A DNA stretch of 64,000 nt from Streptomyces aureoverticillatus (GTDB taxonomy: Bacteria > Actinomycetota > Actinomycetes > Streptomycetales > Streptomycetaceae), in contig NZ_BMSY01000007.1 in assembly GCF_014649395.1 (NCBI RefSeq), forward strand, positions 434,001-498,000, in the 5' to 3' direction. The position numbers and the translations under genes are program-made. Of this stretch, positions 9,611 to 17,316 are shown in pieces (the first letter of the stretch is position 1; the number at the start of each line of letters is the position of its first letter). The notes beneath the pieces are model-generated. The model ran no database searches. It was not told the origin of the DNA and saw nothing but the letters and a program-made list of their open reading frames with translations.

Positions 9611-10054
9611 TCAGGCGGCCGCGCGGTGGGACTGCCGGGGCACCCGGATCGGGCGGGAGCCCGGGCCGCCCACGTGCGAGAACGGCTGCGTGCGCCAGTC
9701 GAGACCCTGAGGGAGCGTCAGCAGCAGCGCGGTGTCCTGCTCCTGGGCCTCCAGGGACTCGTCCGCGGGCCGGGCCTCGGACGCCGCGCGGCCCGTGCCG
9801 GCGCAGACGGTGAGCCCGAACGGGTTCCACGGGGTGGGGCACAGCGCGTGCTCGGGCAGGACGTCCTCGTCCGCCAGGAGCGCGATGGGCTGCCCGCAGT
9901 CCGGGCAGAGCACGCGGTACATCTCGAAGGTGTCGTACGCGTCGGGCTCGTCGTCGGCGGTGCCGGTCTGTTCGACGCCCTCCGGGGCGGGCTCGAGCTC
10001 GACGGACTGCTGCTTGCGGCGCGCGGAGCGACCGGGGCGCTTCAGGTTCTGCAT
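9611..10054 (-). CDS. Small zinc-ribbon-like hypothetical protein
   Basis: 147 aa with ATG at 10054 and GGGGGAGA upstream; an in-frame extension to 10225 lacks support. N-terminus is basic (LKRPGRSARRKQQ), then an acidic stretch. The core has a CPDCGQP knuckle and a later Cys pair candidate (ALCPTPWNPFGLTVC), which could bind one zinc. No known family is recognised. It is convergent with the phosphotransferase and divergent from the Lrp regulator. Confidence 0.7.
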   Translation of the reverse strand: MQNLKRPGRSARRKQQSVELEPAPEGVEQTGTADDEPDAYDTFEMYRVLCPDCGQPIALLADEDVLPEHALCPTPWNPFGLTVCAGTGRAASEARPADESLEAQEQDTALLLTLPQGLDWRTQPFSHVGGPGSRPIRVPRQSHRAAA

Positions 10055-10291
10055 GGGAATCTCCCCCTCGGGTGGGCCGACAAGGCACTGCGGCCTCGAC
10101 CACAGCAAGCACTTCCCGTCCGGTCCTGGGGGTAATCGCTCCTGCCCCGCGGACACGGTTATAGGTCTGTGGCGTTCGTCACATGCCGGAGGAAGGTGCC
10201 ACTCCGCTACGGACGTCGGAGCCACCGATTTGCCTCATCCCTTGCGTCGCTCAGGTATCGATGAGGATCAAGGGACCTGTAGGTTCAGCGC

Positions 10292-10732
10292 ATGGAGGAG
10301 CTGGACCGACAGATCGTGGAGCTGCTCGTCAAGGACGGGCGGATGAGCTACACCGACCTGGGCAAGGCCACGGGCCTGTCCACTTCGGCGGTGCACCAGC
10401 GGGTGCGCAGGCTGGAGCAGCGAGGAGTGATCCGGGGCTACGCCGCGGTCGTCGATCCGGAGGCGGTCGGCCTGCCGCTGACGGCCTTCATCGCGGTGAA
10501 ACCGTTCGACCCCAGCGCCCCCGACGACATCGCCGAGCGCCTCGCCCCCGTGCCCGAGATCGAGGCCTGCCACAGCGTCGCCGGCGCGGAGAACTACCTG
10601 CTCAAGGTGCGCGTCGCGACCCCGCACGAACTGGAGAACCTGCTGGCCCGGCTGCGCACGCTCGCCGGTGTCTCCACGCATACGACGGTGGTCCTGTCGA
10701 CGCCGTACGAGGCGCGGCCGCCGCACATCTGA
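10292..10732 (+). CDS. Lrp/AsnC family transcriptional regulator
   Basis: 146 aa. N-terminal winged helix-turn-helix (ELDRQIVELLVKDGRMSYTDLGKATGLSTSAVHQRVRRLE) and C-terminal RAM domain with the ligand-pocket pattern AGAENYLLKVRV. Length is normal. No Shine-Dalgarno is seen. TAGGTT ends 6 nt before the ATG, which suggests a leaderless transcript. Lrp-type proteins control amino acid metabolism genes; target is likely nearby, perhaps itself or the following amidohydrolase 113 nt downstream. Confidence 0.92.
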   Translation: MEELDRQIVELLVKDGRMSYTDLGKATGLSTSAVHQRVRRLEQRGVIRGYAAVVDPEAVGLPLTAFIAVKPFDPSAPDDIAERLAPVPEIEACHSVAGAENYLLKVRVATPHELENLLARLRTLAGVSTHTTVVLSTPYEARPPHI

Positions 10733-10832
10733 CACGGCGGGGCCACTCCACGTGTGGCACCGCTGGTGACGCCGCAAGGCCGGGGCGGGGCACCCGGGAG
10801 ACCCCGCGGGCGGCCGTCCCCCGGGCAGGCGC

Positions 10833-10848
10833 GAGACTGTTCCCCATG
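10833..10848 (+). promoter_or_regulatory. Probable leaderless -10 element of the amidohydrolase gene
   Basis: GAGACT at 10833-10838 lies 7 nt upstream of the ATG at 10846, the spacing at which transcription would begin at the start codon. No ribosome site is present between them. A matching -35 is not clear. Confidence 0.4.
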
Positions 10849-12519
10849 AGCGAGCGCATCACCCCCGAAAGCGGGCACCGCACCGTCCTGCTGCGCGGCG
10901 GAGAAGTCCACAGCCCCGCCGATCCCTTCGCGACCGCGATGGTCGTCGAGCGCGGACATGTCGCCTGGGTCGGGTCCGAAGGCGCCGCCGACGCCTTCGC
11001 CGACGGGGTCGACGAGGTCGTCCACCTCGAAGGCGCCCTGGTCACCCCGGCGTTCACGGACGCCCACGTGCACACGACGGCCACCGGACTCGCGCTCACG
11101 GGCCTCGACCTGTCCGGCGCCCGCGACCTCGACGAAGCGCTCGTTCTCGTACGCGAACACGTCGCCGCGCGCCCCGACGACCGTGTGCTGCTCGGTCACG
11201 GCTGGGACGCCGCCCGCTGGCCCGGCGGCCGCCCGCCCACGCGCGCGGAGCTCGACGAGGCCGCCGGCGGCCGCCCGCTCTACCTGTCGCGCATCGACGT
11301 GCACTCCGCCGTCGTCACCACCGCGCTCCTCGACCTCGTCCCCGGGGTCGCCGACGCGGCCGGGTTCCACGCCGACGCGCCCCTGACCGCCGACGCCCAC
11401 CACGCCGTGCGCGCCGCCGCGCACGCGGCGGTCACGCCCCGGCAGCGGGCCGACGCCCAGCGCGCCGCGCTCCGGCACGCCGCGTCCCTCGGCATCGGCT
11501 CGGTCCACGAGTGCGCCGGGCCCACCATCTCCGGAGAGGACGACTTCACCGCGCTGCTGCGGCTGGCCGGGGAGGAGGCCGGGCCGCGTGTCGTCGGCTA
11601 CTGGGCCGAGCAGGGCGCCGAAGGGGTCGCCCGCGCGCGGGAGTTGGGTGCGGCGGGCGCGGCCGGTGACCTGTTCGTGGACGGCGCGCTCGGCTCGCAC
11701 ACGGCGTGGCTGAGCGAGGACTACGTAGATGAAGGTCCGGAGGGCGCGGGGGGCGCCGGTGGTATCGGGGCCGGGCCTCGCGGCAACTCCTACCTGACCG
11801 CCGCCGATGTCGCCGCGCACGTCGTGGCCTGCGCGGACGTGGGCCTCCAGGCCGGTTTCCACGCCATCGGCGACGCCGCCGTCACGGCCGTCGTGGACGG
11901 CGTGCGCGCCGCCGCCGAGAAGGTCGGCCTCGCCCGGGTGCGCGCCGCCCGGCACCGCGTCGAGCACGCCGAGATGCTCACCCCCGAGACGATCGCCGCG
12001 TTCGCCGAGCTCGGCCTCACCGCGTCCGTGCAGCCCGCCTTCGACGCGCTGTGGGGCGGCGCGGACGGCATGTACGCCCAGCGCCTGGGCGCCGAGCGGG
12101 CCCGCACCCTCAACCCGTACGCGGCCCTGCTGCGCGCCGGTGTCCCGCTGGCCTTCGGCTCGGACAGCCCGGTGACACCCCTCGACCCCTGGGGCACCGT
12201 CCGTGCCGCCGCCTTCCACCGCACGCCCGACCACCGGGTGTCCGTGCGCGCCGCGTTCACCGCGCACACGCGCGGCGGCTGGCGGGCCGTCGGCCGCGAC
12301 GACGCGGGCGTCCTGGTGCCCGGCGCACCCGCCGACTACGCCGTGTGGCGCACCGGCGAACTCCTCGTCCAGGCCCCCGACGACCGGGTCGCCCGCTGGT
12401 CCACCGACCCGCGCTCCGGCACCCCCGGCCTGCCCGACCTCAGCCCCGGCGCGGAACTCCCCGTCTGCCTGCGGACCGTGGTCGGCGGTCAGCCGGTATT
12501 CGTACGGCCCAACGAGTGA
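10846..12519 (+). CDS. Amidohydrolase family protein (YtcJ/AmdhlD3 type)
   Basis: 557 aa from ATG at 10846. Metal-dependent hydrolase of the amidohydrolase superfamily: the first metal motif is DAHVHT with His74 and His76, later GFHAIGDAAV and RVEHAEM supply the other His ligands, and FGSDSPVTPLDPWGTV carries the metal Asp. The last 90 residues return to the beta-sandwich domain (GVLVPGAPADYAVW). This matches YtcJ-like enzymes, often annotated as exoenzyme regulatory proteins; the substrate is unknown. A Gly-rich insertion (GAGGAGGIGAG) at about 300-315 looks like a surface loop. Cytosolic. Probably leaderless. Confidence 0.9.
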   Translation: MSERITPESGHRTVLLRGGEVHSPADPFATAMVVERGHVAWVGSEGAADAFADGVDEVVHLEGALVTPAFTDAHVHTTATGLALTGLDLSGARDLDEALVLVREHVAARPDDRVLLGHGWDAARWPGGRPPTRAELDEAAGGRPLYLSRIDVHSAVVTTALLDLVPGVADAAGFHADAPLTADAHHAVRAAAHAAVTPRQRADAQRAALRHAASLGIGSVHECAGPTISGEDDFTALLRLAGEEAGPRVVGYWAEQGAEGVARARELGAAGAAGDLFVDGALGSHTAWLSEDYVDEGPEGAGGAGGIGAGPRGNSYLTAADVAAHVVACADVGLQAGFHAIGDAAVTAVVDGVRAAAEKVGLARVRAARHRVEHAEMLTPETIAAFAELGLTASVQPAFDALWGGADGMYAQRLGAERARTLNPYAALLRAGVPLAFGSDSPVTPLDPWGTVRAAAFHRTPDHRVSVRAAFTAHTRGGWRAVGRDDAGVLVPGAPADYAVWRTGELLVQAPDDRVARWSTDPRSGTPGLPDLSPGAELPVCLRTVVGGQPVFVRPNE

Positions 12520-13075
12520 TGTACCGGGGCGGCGCGGCTCCGAACGGGGCCACACGGCGCGTCGCGCGACCTGCGAGTCCTCGCCACTGACCTGCTGATC
12601 TGCACAAAGACCGCAGGTCAAACGGCTATTGACAGACGGCCTCCGTCGACGGGTAGTTTCGGCCGCGTCCACCACAGGACGTCCGACCGGCGAACCCGCA
12701 CGCAGCCGTCGACCGCCGCTGGATCACGGGCGGTGCGCCATCCCGGCACACCGCCACTGGGAGCCAGGTCCAGCGCCCACGACGCATCGACGCGGGAACG
12801 CATCCGCCGGAAGGGGGTCGTCCCTCCCGCTCCCCGGAGCGCGGGGGAGGTGCGACCCGGGTGGGGCCCGGACGCTCAGTAGACAACGGCTCTCGGTCGA
12901 TCCGCAGCCAGCGGGTCCCAGGCCGGCCCGAAGGGCGCCGGGCCCGATCCGCAGCATCGCTCCCGGTCGACGCCGGGCCGATGCCGGGCCGACGTCCGGT
13001 CGGCGTCCGTGGCGTCGCAACACCCCAGGCCCGGCCCACTATGGTGGTCCCCTGCGTACGAACGAAGGGGCAGTA
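12520..13075. other. Long intergenic region with a strong promoter far upstream of ppm1
   Basis: 556 nt without a convincing gene. On the plus strand TTGACA (12629-12634) and TAGTTT (12654-12659) are separated by 19 bp. This predicts a start near 12666 and a leader of about 410 nt before ppm1, or a separate small RNA. Inside lie an imperfect hairpin near 12820-12855 (CCTCCCGC ... GCGGGGGAGG) and repeated GATCCGCAGC and CCGGTCG elements near 12900-13000. The open frame from 12629 into ppm1 is Arg/Pro-rich and not credible as protein. Confidence 0.5.
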
Positions 13076-13870
13076 GTGAGCAACGGCGGCGGGATCAGCG
13101 AAGCAGTGGACGCGGAGCGGCAGTTCGGCCCGCTCGGCCAGGCCTTGGTGATCATCCCGACCTACAACGAGGCGGAGAACATCCAGGCGATCGTCGGCCG
13201 GGTGCGCACCGCCGTGCCCGAGGCGCACGTCCTCGTCGCCGACGACAACAGCCCCGACGGCACCGGAAAGATCGCCGACGAGCTCGCGGCCGAGGACGAC
13301 CAGGTCCACGTACTGCACCGCAAGGGCAAGGAAGGCCTCGGCGCCGCCTACCTCGCGGGCTTCACCTGGGGCCTGGAGCACGGCTACGGAGTCCTCGTCG
13401 AGATGGACGCCGACGGCTCCCACCAGCCCGAGGAACTGCCTCGACTGCTCACCGCCCTCAAGGGCGCCGACCTCGTGCTCGGCTCGCGCTGGGTGCCGGG
13501 CGGGCGCGTAGTCAACTGGCCCAAGTCCCGCGAGTTCCTCTCCCGCGGCGGCAGCACCTACTCACGGCTGCTGCTCGACGTGCCGGTCCGTGACGTCACC
13601 GGCGGCTACCGCGCCTTCCGCCGCGAGACCCTCGAAGGCCTCGGCCTCGGCGACGTGGCCTCCCAGGGCTACTGCTTCCAGGTCGACCTGGCACGCCGCG
13701 CCATCAAGGCGGGCTACCACGTCGTGGAGGTGCCCATCACCTTCGTCGAGCGGGAGCTGGGCGACAGCAAGATGAGCCGGGACATCGTCGCGGAGGCGCT
13801 GTGGCGGGTCACGGCGTGGGGCGTGGGGGAGCGGGTCGGCAGGGTCCTGGGCCGCAGACAGTCGTCCTGA
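13076..13870 (+). CDS. ppm1: Polyprenol-phosphate mannosyltransferase
   Basis: 264 aa from GTG at 13076 (GAAGGGG 5 nt upstream). GT2 enzyme making polyprenyl-phosphate-mannose from GDP-mannose, the donor for protein O-mannosylation at the membrane. Motifs: IIPTYNEAENI (about 24-34), VADDNSPDGTG, MDADGSHQPEELP with the DxD metal site, and the RELGDSKMSRDI C-terminal motif of dolichol-phosphate mannose synthases. No membrane domain or fused Lnt domain is present, as in S. coelicolor Ppm1 (SCO1423, from memory). Neighbours fxsA and rbpA fit the same conserved block. Confidence 0.93.
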   Translation: MSNGGGISEAVDAERQFGPLGQALVIIPTYNEAENIQAIVGRVRTAVPEAHVLVADDNSPDGTGKIADELAAEDDQVHVLHRKGKEGLGAAYLAGFTWGLEHGYGVLVEMDADGSHQPEELPRLLTALKGADLVLGSRWVPGGRVVNWPKSREFLSRGGSTYSRLLLDVPVRDVTGGYRAFRRETLEGLGLGDVASQGYCFQVDLARRAIKAGYHVVEVPITFVERELGDSKMSRDIVAEALWRVTAWGVGERVGRVLGRRQSS

Positions 13871-14007
13871 CGTCCCGTCCTTCCGTCGTCCGGTCGTCCC
13901 CGCCGTCCCGTCGTCCTGACGTCCCGGCCTGCCTTGTGACGTCCTGACCTCCGGTTTCTGATCACCCTCTTATGCCGGTCTGAAGCGGTCCCAGGCACAC
14001 TGGGAGC

Positions 14008-14601
14008 ATGACGACTGGCACACCGCCTCCCACTCAGCCCGCCCGGCCCCGGCGCTCGCGCGTCCTCAGGTTCCTGCCGCTCGGCCTCGTCGCCTGGCTG
14101 GTCCTGGAGATCTGGCTGCTGACCGTCGTGGCGGGGGCCAGCAGCGGCCTGATGGTGTTCCTGCTGCTCGTGGGCGGCCTCGTGCTCGGTTCCTTCGTCA
14201 TCAAGCGGGCCGGGCGGCGTGCCTTCAAGAACCTCAGCGAGGCGCTGCAACAGCAGCAGAGCGGGATTGCGCCCGCCCCGGAGTCCGGTGGCGGCAGCGC
14301 CCTGACGATGCTCGGCGGTCTGCTCCTGATCCTGCCCGGTCTGATCTCGGACGTGCTCGGACTGCTTCTGCTGGTCCCGCCGTTGCAGAAGGCGCTGAGC
14401 CGCAGCGCGGAGCGTGCCTTCGAACGCAAGGTCCGCGCGGCCGCGGCGGCCGCGCCCGGCGGCTTCGGCGACGCCTTCCAGCAGTCCCGGATCCACCGCC
14501 CCGACGGCAAGGTGGTCCAGGGCGAGGTCATCCGCGACGACCAGCCCCCGACGCAGCCGGGCCCGGGCCGAGGCCCGGACGACCCACAGCTGCCGCGCTG
14601 A
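14008..14601 (+). CDS. fxsA: FxsA family membrane protein
   Basis: 197 aa. Two N-terminal helices (LPLGLVAWLVLEIWLLTVVA and LMVFLLLVGGLVLGSFVI), the conserved LGGLLLILPGLISDVLGLLLLVPP segment in the middle, and a polar tail. This is the FxsA/PF04186 layout; E. coli FxsA affects F-plasmid exclusion of phage T7, but the cellular role here is unknown. ATG at 14008; the region before it has no well-placed ribosome site. It lies between ppm1 and rbpA, convergent with rbpA. Confidence 0.9.
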   Translation: MTTGTPPPTQPARPRRSRVLRFLPLGLVAWLVLEIWLLTVVAGASSGLMVFLLLVGGLVLGSFVIKRAGRRAFKNLSEALQQQQSGIAPAPESGGGSALTMLGGLLLILPGLISDVLGLLLLVPPLQKALSRSAERAFERKVRAAAAAAPGGFGDAFQQSRIHRPDGKVVQGEVIRDDQPPTQPGPGRGPDDPQLPR

Positions 14602-14717
14602 GGCGGGCCCTCGCGGGGGGCGCCCCAGTCCCGTCCCTTCCCGCTGCATCGATCAGCGGCTCCGCCGCGGGCAGGGGGGCTGTCGCCCCCTGGACCCCCG
14701 CTATCGGCCTGAACGGC

Positions 14718-14856
14718 CTCGTCCTCAAACGCCGGACGGGCTGAAAAGCAGCCGCACCGGCACATTTCTAGCCCGTCCGGCGATTGAGGACGAGCCGCGG
14801 AGCGGCGATGAAAGGGCGGGTGGGTGGGGGAAATAGCCCCTCCGGCGCTTGAGGAG
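14718..14856. repeat. Streptomyces dispersed intergenic repeat, three copies, two inverted
   Basis: Copy A at 14718-14742 (ends CGCCGGACGGGCT) and copy B at 14770-14794 (starts AGCCCGTCCGGCG) are inverted and 21-22 of 25 bases match, so they can fold into a long stem with a 27-nt loop. A third, diverged copy is at 14835-14856. The GCCCGTCCGGCG-TTGAGGACGAG motif is a very frequent intergenic repeat in Streptomyces genomes. It lies between convergent fxsA and rbpA and may act as a terminator. Confidence 0.75.
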
Positions 14857-14896
14857 CGGGGGTCCGCGGGCGGAGCCCCCGCGTCGGCGCCCCGCA

Positions 14897-14946
14897 CACG
14901 ACGAGGGCGGGCCCCCTGCCGAAGCAGTGGGCCCGCCCTCGTCGTG
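14897..14946 (-). terminator. rbpA terminator hairpin
   Basis: Almost perfect hairpin just after rbpA. The outer stem has 18 paired bases (14897-14914 with 14929-14946), then one mismatch, then CTGC/GCAG closing a CGAA tetraloop. It is very stable and symmetrical, so it can also stop transcripts coming from fxsA. Confidence 0.85.
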
Positions 14947-14970
14947 TCTCCGCTCCGCGGTCCAGCGCGC

Positions 14971-15345
14971 TTACGCGGACTTGCGGCTGTCGCGCGGATG
15001 CACCGCAATATTCATCGCACCGGACCTGAGGACCGCCAGGCGCTCCTCAAGAACCTCCTCGAGCTCTTCTCGAGTGCGGCGCTCCATGAGCATGTCCCAG
15101 TGCGTACGCGCAGGCTTCCCCTTCTTTTCCTCAGGACCGTCGCCGTCCACGAGAAGTGCCTGGGCCCCGCAGACCTTGCACTCCCACTCCGGCGGGATCT
15201 CCGCCTCCACCGAGAACGGCATCTCGAATCGATGTCCGTTCTGGCATGCGTACTCCACGGCCTGGCGCGGAGCCAGGTCGATGCCGCGGTCGGTCTCGTA
15301 GCTGGTCACCACGAGGCGCGTGCCGCGAAGAGCTCGCTCACTCAT
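14971..15345 (-). CDS. rbpA: RNA polymerase-binding protein RbpA
   Basis: 124 aa, ATG at 15345. Actinobacterial activator that binds RNA polymerase and group 1/2 sigma factors and helps open promoters. Features: the core zinc-ribbon-like domain with CQNGHRFEMPFSVEAEIPPEWECKVCG (Cys at about residues 34, 56 and 59), the basic linker KKGKPARTHWDML and the C-terminal sigma-interaction helix RRTREELEEVLEERL. Length and sequence fit S. coelicolor RbpA (SCO1421). Expression is expected to respond to thiol stress through the SigR promoter upstream. Confidence 0.97.
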   Translation of the reverse strand: MSERALRGTRLVVTSYETDRGIDLAPRQAVEYACQNGHRFEMPFSVEAEIPPEWECKVCGAQALLVDGDGPEEKKGKPARTHWDMLMERRTREELEEVLEERLAVLRSGAMNIAVHPRDSRKSA

Positions 15346-15406
15346 GAATCGTGCCTCCCGGGCTTGTCGCCCACAGGACAGGTGTCGCTGTCGTCGTCAT
15401 CCGGTC

Positions 15407-15432
15407 AACGTCCGGTCGGCGGTAAAGATTCC
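15407..15432 (-). promoter_or_regulatory. SigR (thiol-oxidative stress) promoter of rbpA
   Basis: On the minus strand GGAAT (15428-15432), 18 bp, then GTT (15407-15409). This is an exact fit to the SigR consensus GGAAT-N18-GTT, about 62 nt before the rbpA ATG. rbpA is a known SigR target in S. coelicolor. Confidence 0.85.
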
Positions 15433-15674
15433 CGTTCAGGGTCATGCGTCGCCGTCGTATGCCGCCCCTTGTTGTACCCACCAGCGCCCGGTTTGTCACA
15501 TCTGGCAACAGATGTCACCCAGCGTTTCTGAATCCTCAGCGCGCAGTAACGGTCCGCCTGGCAGGCCAAACGCGTACACTACCGTCCTTCGCCGTCGGTT
15601 GCTAAATCCGGGTGGGTACGCGATTGCTCGCGTCGCGCACCGCACGCCGTACGGGAACCCGCGCCAGCAGCGCG

Positions 15675-16442
15675 TCAGACCCAGGTCCCCCGGTCCTTGA
15701 GCACGTCGCGCAGCGTCTCGATGTGGTCCGTCATGATGCCGTCGACACCCAGGTCGAGCAGGGCGTGCATGCGCTCGGCGTCATTGATCGTCCATACGTG
15801 GACCTGCAACCCACGCGCGTGGGCGGTACGTACGAAGCGGTGGTCGACCACCCGCACCCCCGACTGCGCCTCGGGCACCTGGGCGCACACCGCCGAGACG
15901 CGCGGGGTCGCGGGCACGCCCAGGGAGAGCAGCCGCAGCCCCAGCACCCCCCGCGTACCGAAGGACGTGGCGAGGCGCGGTCCCGCGAGGCGCTGGGCGC
16001 GGGAGACGCGGGCCTCGGAGAACGAGCCGACGCACACGCGGTCCCAGGAACGGGTGCGCTCGATCAGGTCCAGGAGCGGCAGCAGGGCGGGCTCGGCCTT
16101 CACGTCCACGTTCCAGCGGACGCCGGGGAACGCCTCCAGCATCTCTTCGAAGAGGGGCACCGGCTCGATGCCGGCCACGCGCGCCTGGCGCACCTCGCTC
16201 CACGGCAGGTCCGCGATCTTGCCGGTGGCGTCCGTGACGCGGTCCAGCGTCGCGTCGTGGAAGGCCGCCAGCTTGCCGTCGGAGGTGGCGTGCACATCCG
16301 TCTCGATATAGCGGTAGCCCGCGTCCACGGCGCGGCGGAAGGCCGTCGCGGTGTTCTCCAGGCCGTCCGCCGCCCCGCCGCGGTGGGCGAAGGCCAGGGG
16401 GCCGGGATGGTCGAGGTAGGGGTGGCGTACGCGCGTGGTCAC
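15675..16442 (-). CDS. Glycerophosphodiester phosphodiesterase family protein
   Basis: 255 aa from GTG at 16442, which overlaps the upstream yczE-like stop by the four bases GTGA. GDPD TIM-barrel: AFAHRGGAADGLENTATAF at the N-terminus gives the catalytic His and the Glu-Asn pair, then YIETDVHATSDGKLAAFHDATLDRVTD with metal ligands and the second His. The C-terminal motif VHVWTINDAERM and GVDGIMTDHIE complete the family. It hydrolyses glycerophosphodiesters to glycerol-3-phosphate. No signal peptide, so cytosolic. Coupled to the membrane protein gene. Confidence 0.93.
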   Translation of the reverse strand: MTTRVRHPYLDHPGPLAFAHRGGAADGLENTATAFRRAVDAGYRYIETDVHATSDGKLAAFHDATLDRVTDATGKIADLPWSEVRQARVAGIEPVPLFEEMLEAFPGVRWNVDVKAEPALLPLLDLIERTRSWDRVCVGSFSEARVSRAQRLAGPRLATSFGTRGVLGLRLLSLGVPATPRVSAVCAQVPEAQSGVRVVDHRFVRTAHARGLQVHVWTINDAERMHALLDLGVDGIMTDHIETLRDVLKDRGTWV

Positions 16443-17218
16443 CGTCGCAGTATCGCCTGCTCCGATGGCTCGCCGGAGGCCACGACGCGGCCCGCGGAGG
16501 GCGCGGGCACGGCGAAGAAGCGCAGGAAGAACTGGGCGAGCGGCCCGATGGCCAGCGCGTACACGACGGTGCCCACGCCCAGCGTGCCGCCGAGCGCGAA
16601 GCCGGTGACGACGACCGCCACCTCCACCAGCGTCCGCATCAGCCGGATGGAGCGGCCGGTGCGCTCGTGCAGGCCCGTCATCAGGCCGTCGCGCGGACCC
16701 GGCCCGAACCTGGCTGCTATGTAGAGGCCCGTTGCCACCCCGTTGAGCACGATGCCCGCCACCATGAGCGGGACGCGGACGCCCAGCCCGTGCGCGTCCG
16801 GTACGAGGGCGAGCGTGCCGTCCATCGCCAGGCCGACGACGAAGACGTTCGACACCGTGCCGAGCCCCGGGCGCTGGCGCAGCGGGATCCACAGGAGCAG
16901 CACCGCGGCGCCCACGAAGATCGACACGACCCCGATCGACATCCCGGTGCGCTCGGCCAGGCCCTGATGCAGCACGTTCCACGGCTCCAGGCCGAGGCCC
17001 GAGCGCACGAGCAGCGCGGAGCTCGCGCCGTACAGGGCGAGGCCTACGTAGAGCTGGCACAGGCGGCGCGTGAGGTGCCGTTCGCCGCGTGGCTCCGTGC
17101 CGGGTCGGTCCGCTCGCGGCTCCGTGGCGCGCCGGTTCGCGGCCGACTCTGTGGCCGAGTCCGTGGCCGAGTCTGTGGCCGGATTCGTGGCGGGCCGACC
17201 TGATTTCGCCCTGAACAA
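16439..17218 (-). CDS. YczE/YyaS/YitT-family membrane protein
   Basis: 259 aa using a TTG at 17218 with GGGGGG 6 nt upstream; the frame is open to 17293, so the start is uncertain. After a polar N-terminal stretch with repeated ATDSATDSATES units come five membrane helices with the family motif RSGLGLEPWNVLHQGLAERTGMSIG and the second half AARFGPGPRDGLMTGLHERTG. This two-half pattern is typical of YczE. It is divergent from a MocR regulator; the MocR subgroup YczR is known to sit next to yczE genes, and the transported or sensed compound is unknown. Confidence 0.85.
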   Translation of the reverse strand: MFRAKSGRPATNPATDSATDSATESAANRRATEPRADRPGTEPRGERHLTRRLCQLYVGLALYGASSALLVRSGLGLEPWNVLHQGLAERTGMSIGVVSIFVGAAVLLLWIPLRQRPGLGTVSNVFVVGLAMDGTLALVPDAHGLGVRVPLMVAGIVLNGVATGLYIAARFGPGPRDGLMTGLHERTGRSIRLMRTLVEVAVVVTGFALGGTLGVGTVVYALAIGPLAQFFLRFFAVPAPSAGRVVASGEPSEQAILRR

Positions 17219-17266
17219 GAGAAGCCCCCCGTGGTGGTAGTGGCCTGACGCATGACACTCTGTGGC

Positions 17267-17283
17267 TTGGTGTAAGACGCCAA
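17267..17283. promoter_or_regulatory. Candidate MocR operator between yczE-like and mocR genes
   Basis: TTGGTGTAAGACGCCAA is a 17-bp near-perfect inverted repeat (one mismatch pair, AAG centre) in the 98-nt divergent intergenic region. It lies 34 nt before the MocR start. Being the only good palindrome there, it is the likely binding site. Inference only. Confidence 0.5.
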
Positions 17284-17316
17284 CCATGGCCAATTCGATG
17301 AAGGTGGACTGGGATC

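Noticed and set aside
10594..12675. 693-aa minus-strand frame over the amidohydrolase
   Set aside because: Shadow; the plus-strand frame has the complete amidohydrolase metal motifs.
12629..13075. N-terminal extension of Ppm1 upstream of 13076
   Set aside because: Arg/Pro-rich with no similarity to the family; a GTG with a good ribosome site lies at 13076.
14718..14856. Possible miniature transposon (inverted repeats)
   Set aside because: The sequence is a common Streptomyces intergenic repeat; no target-site duplication was seen and there is no transposase.
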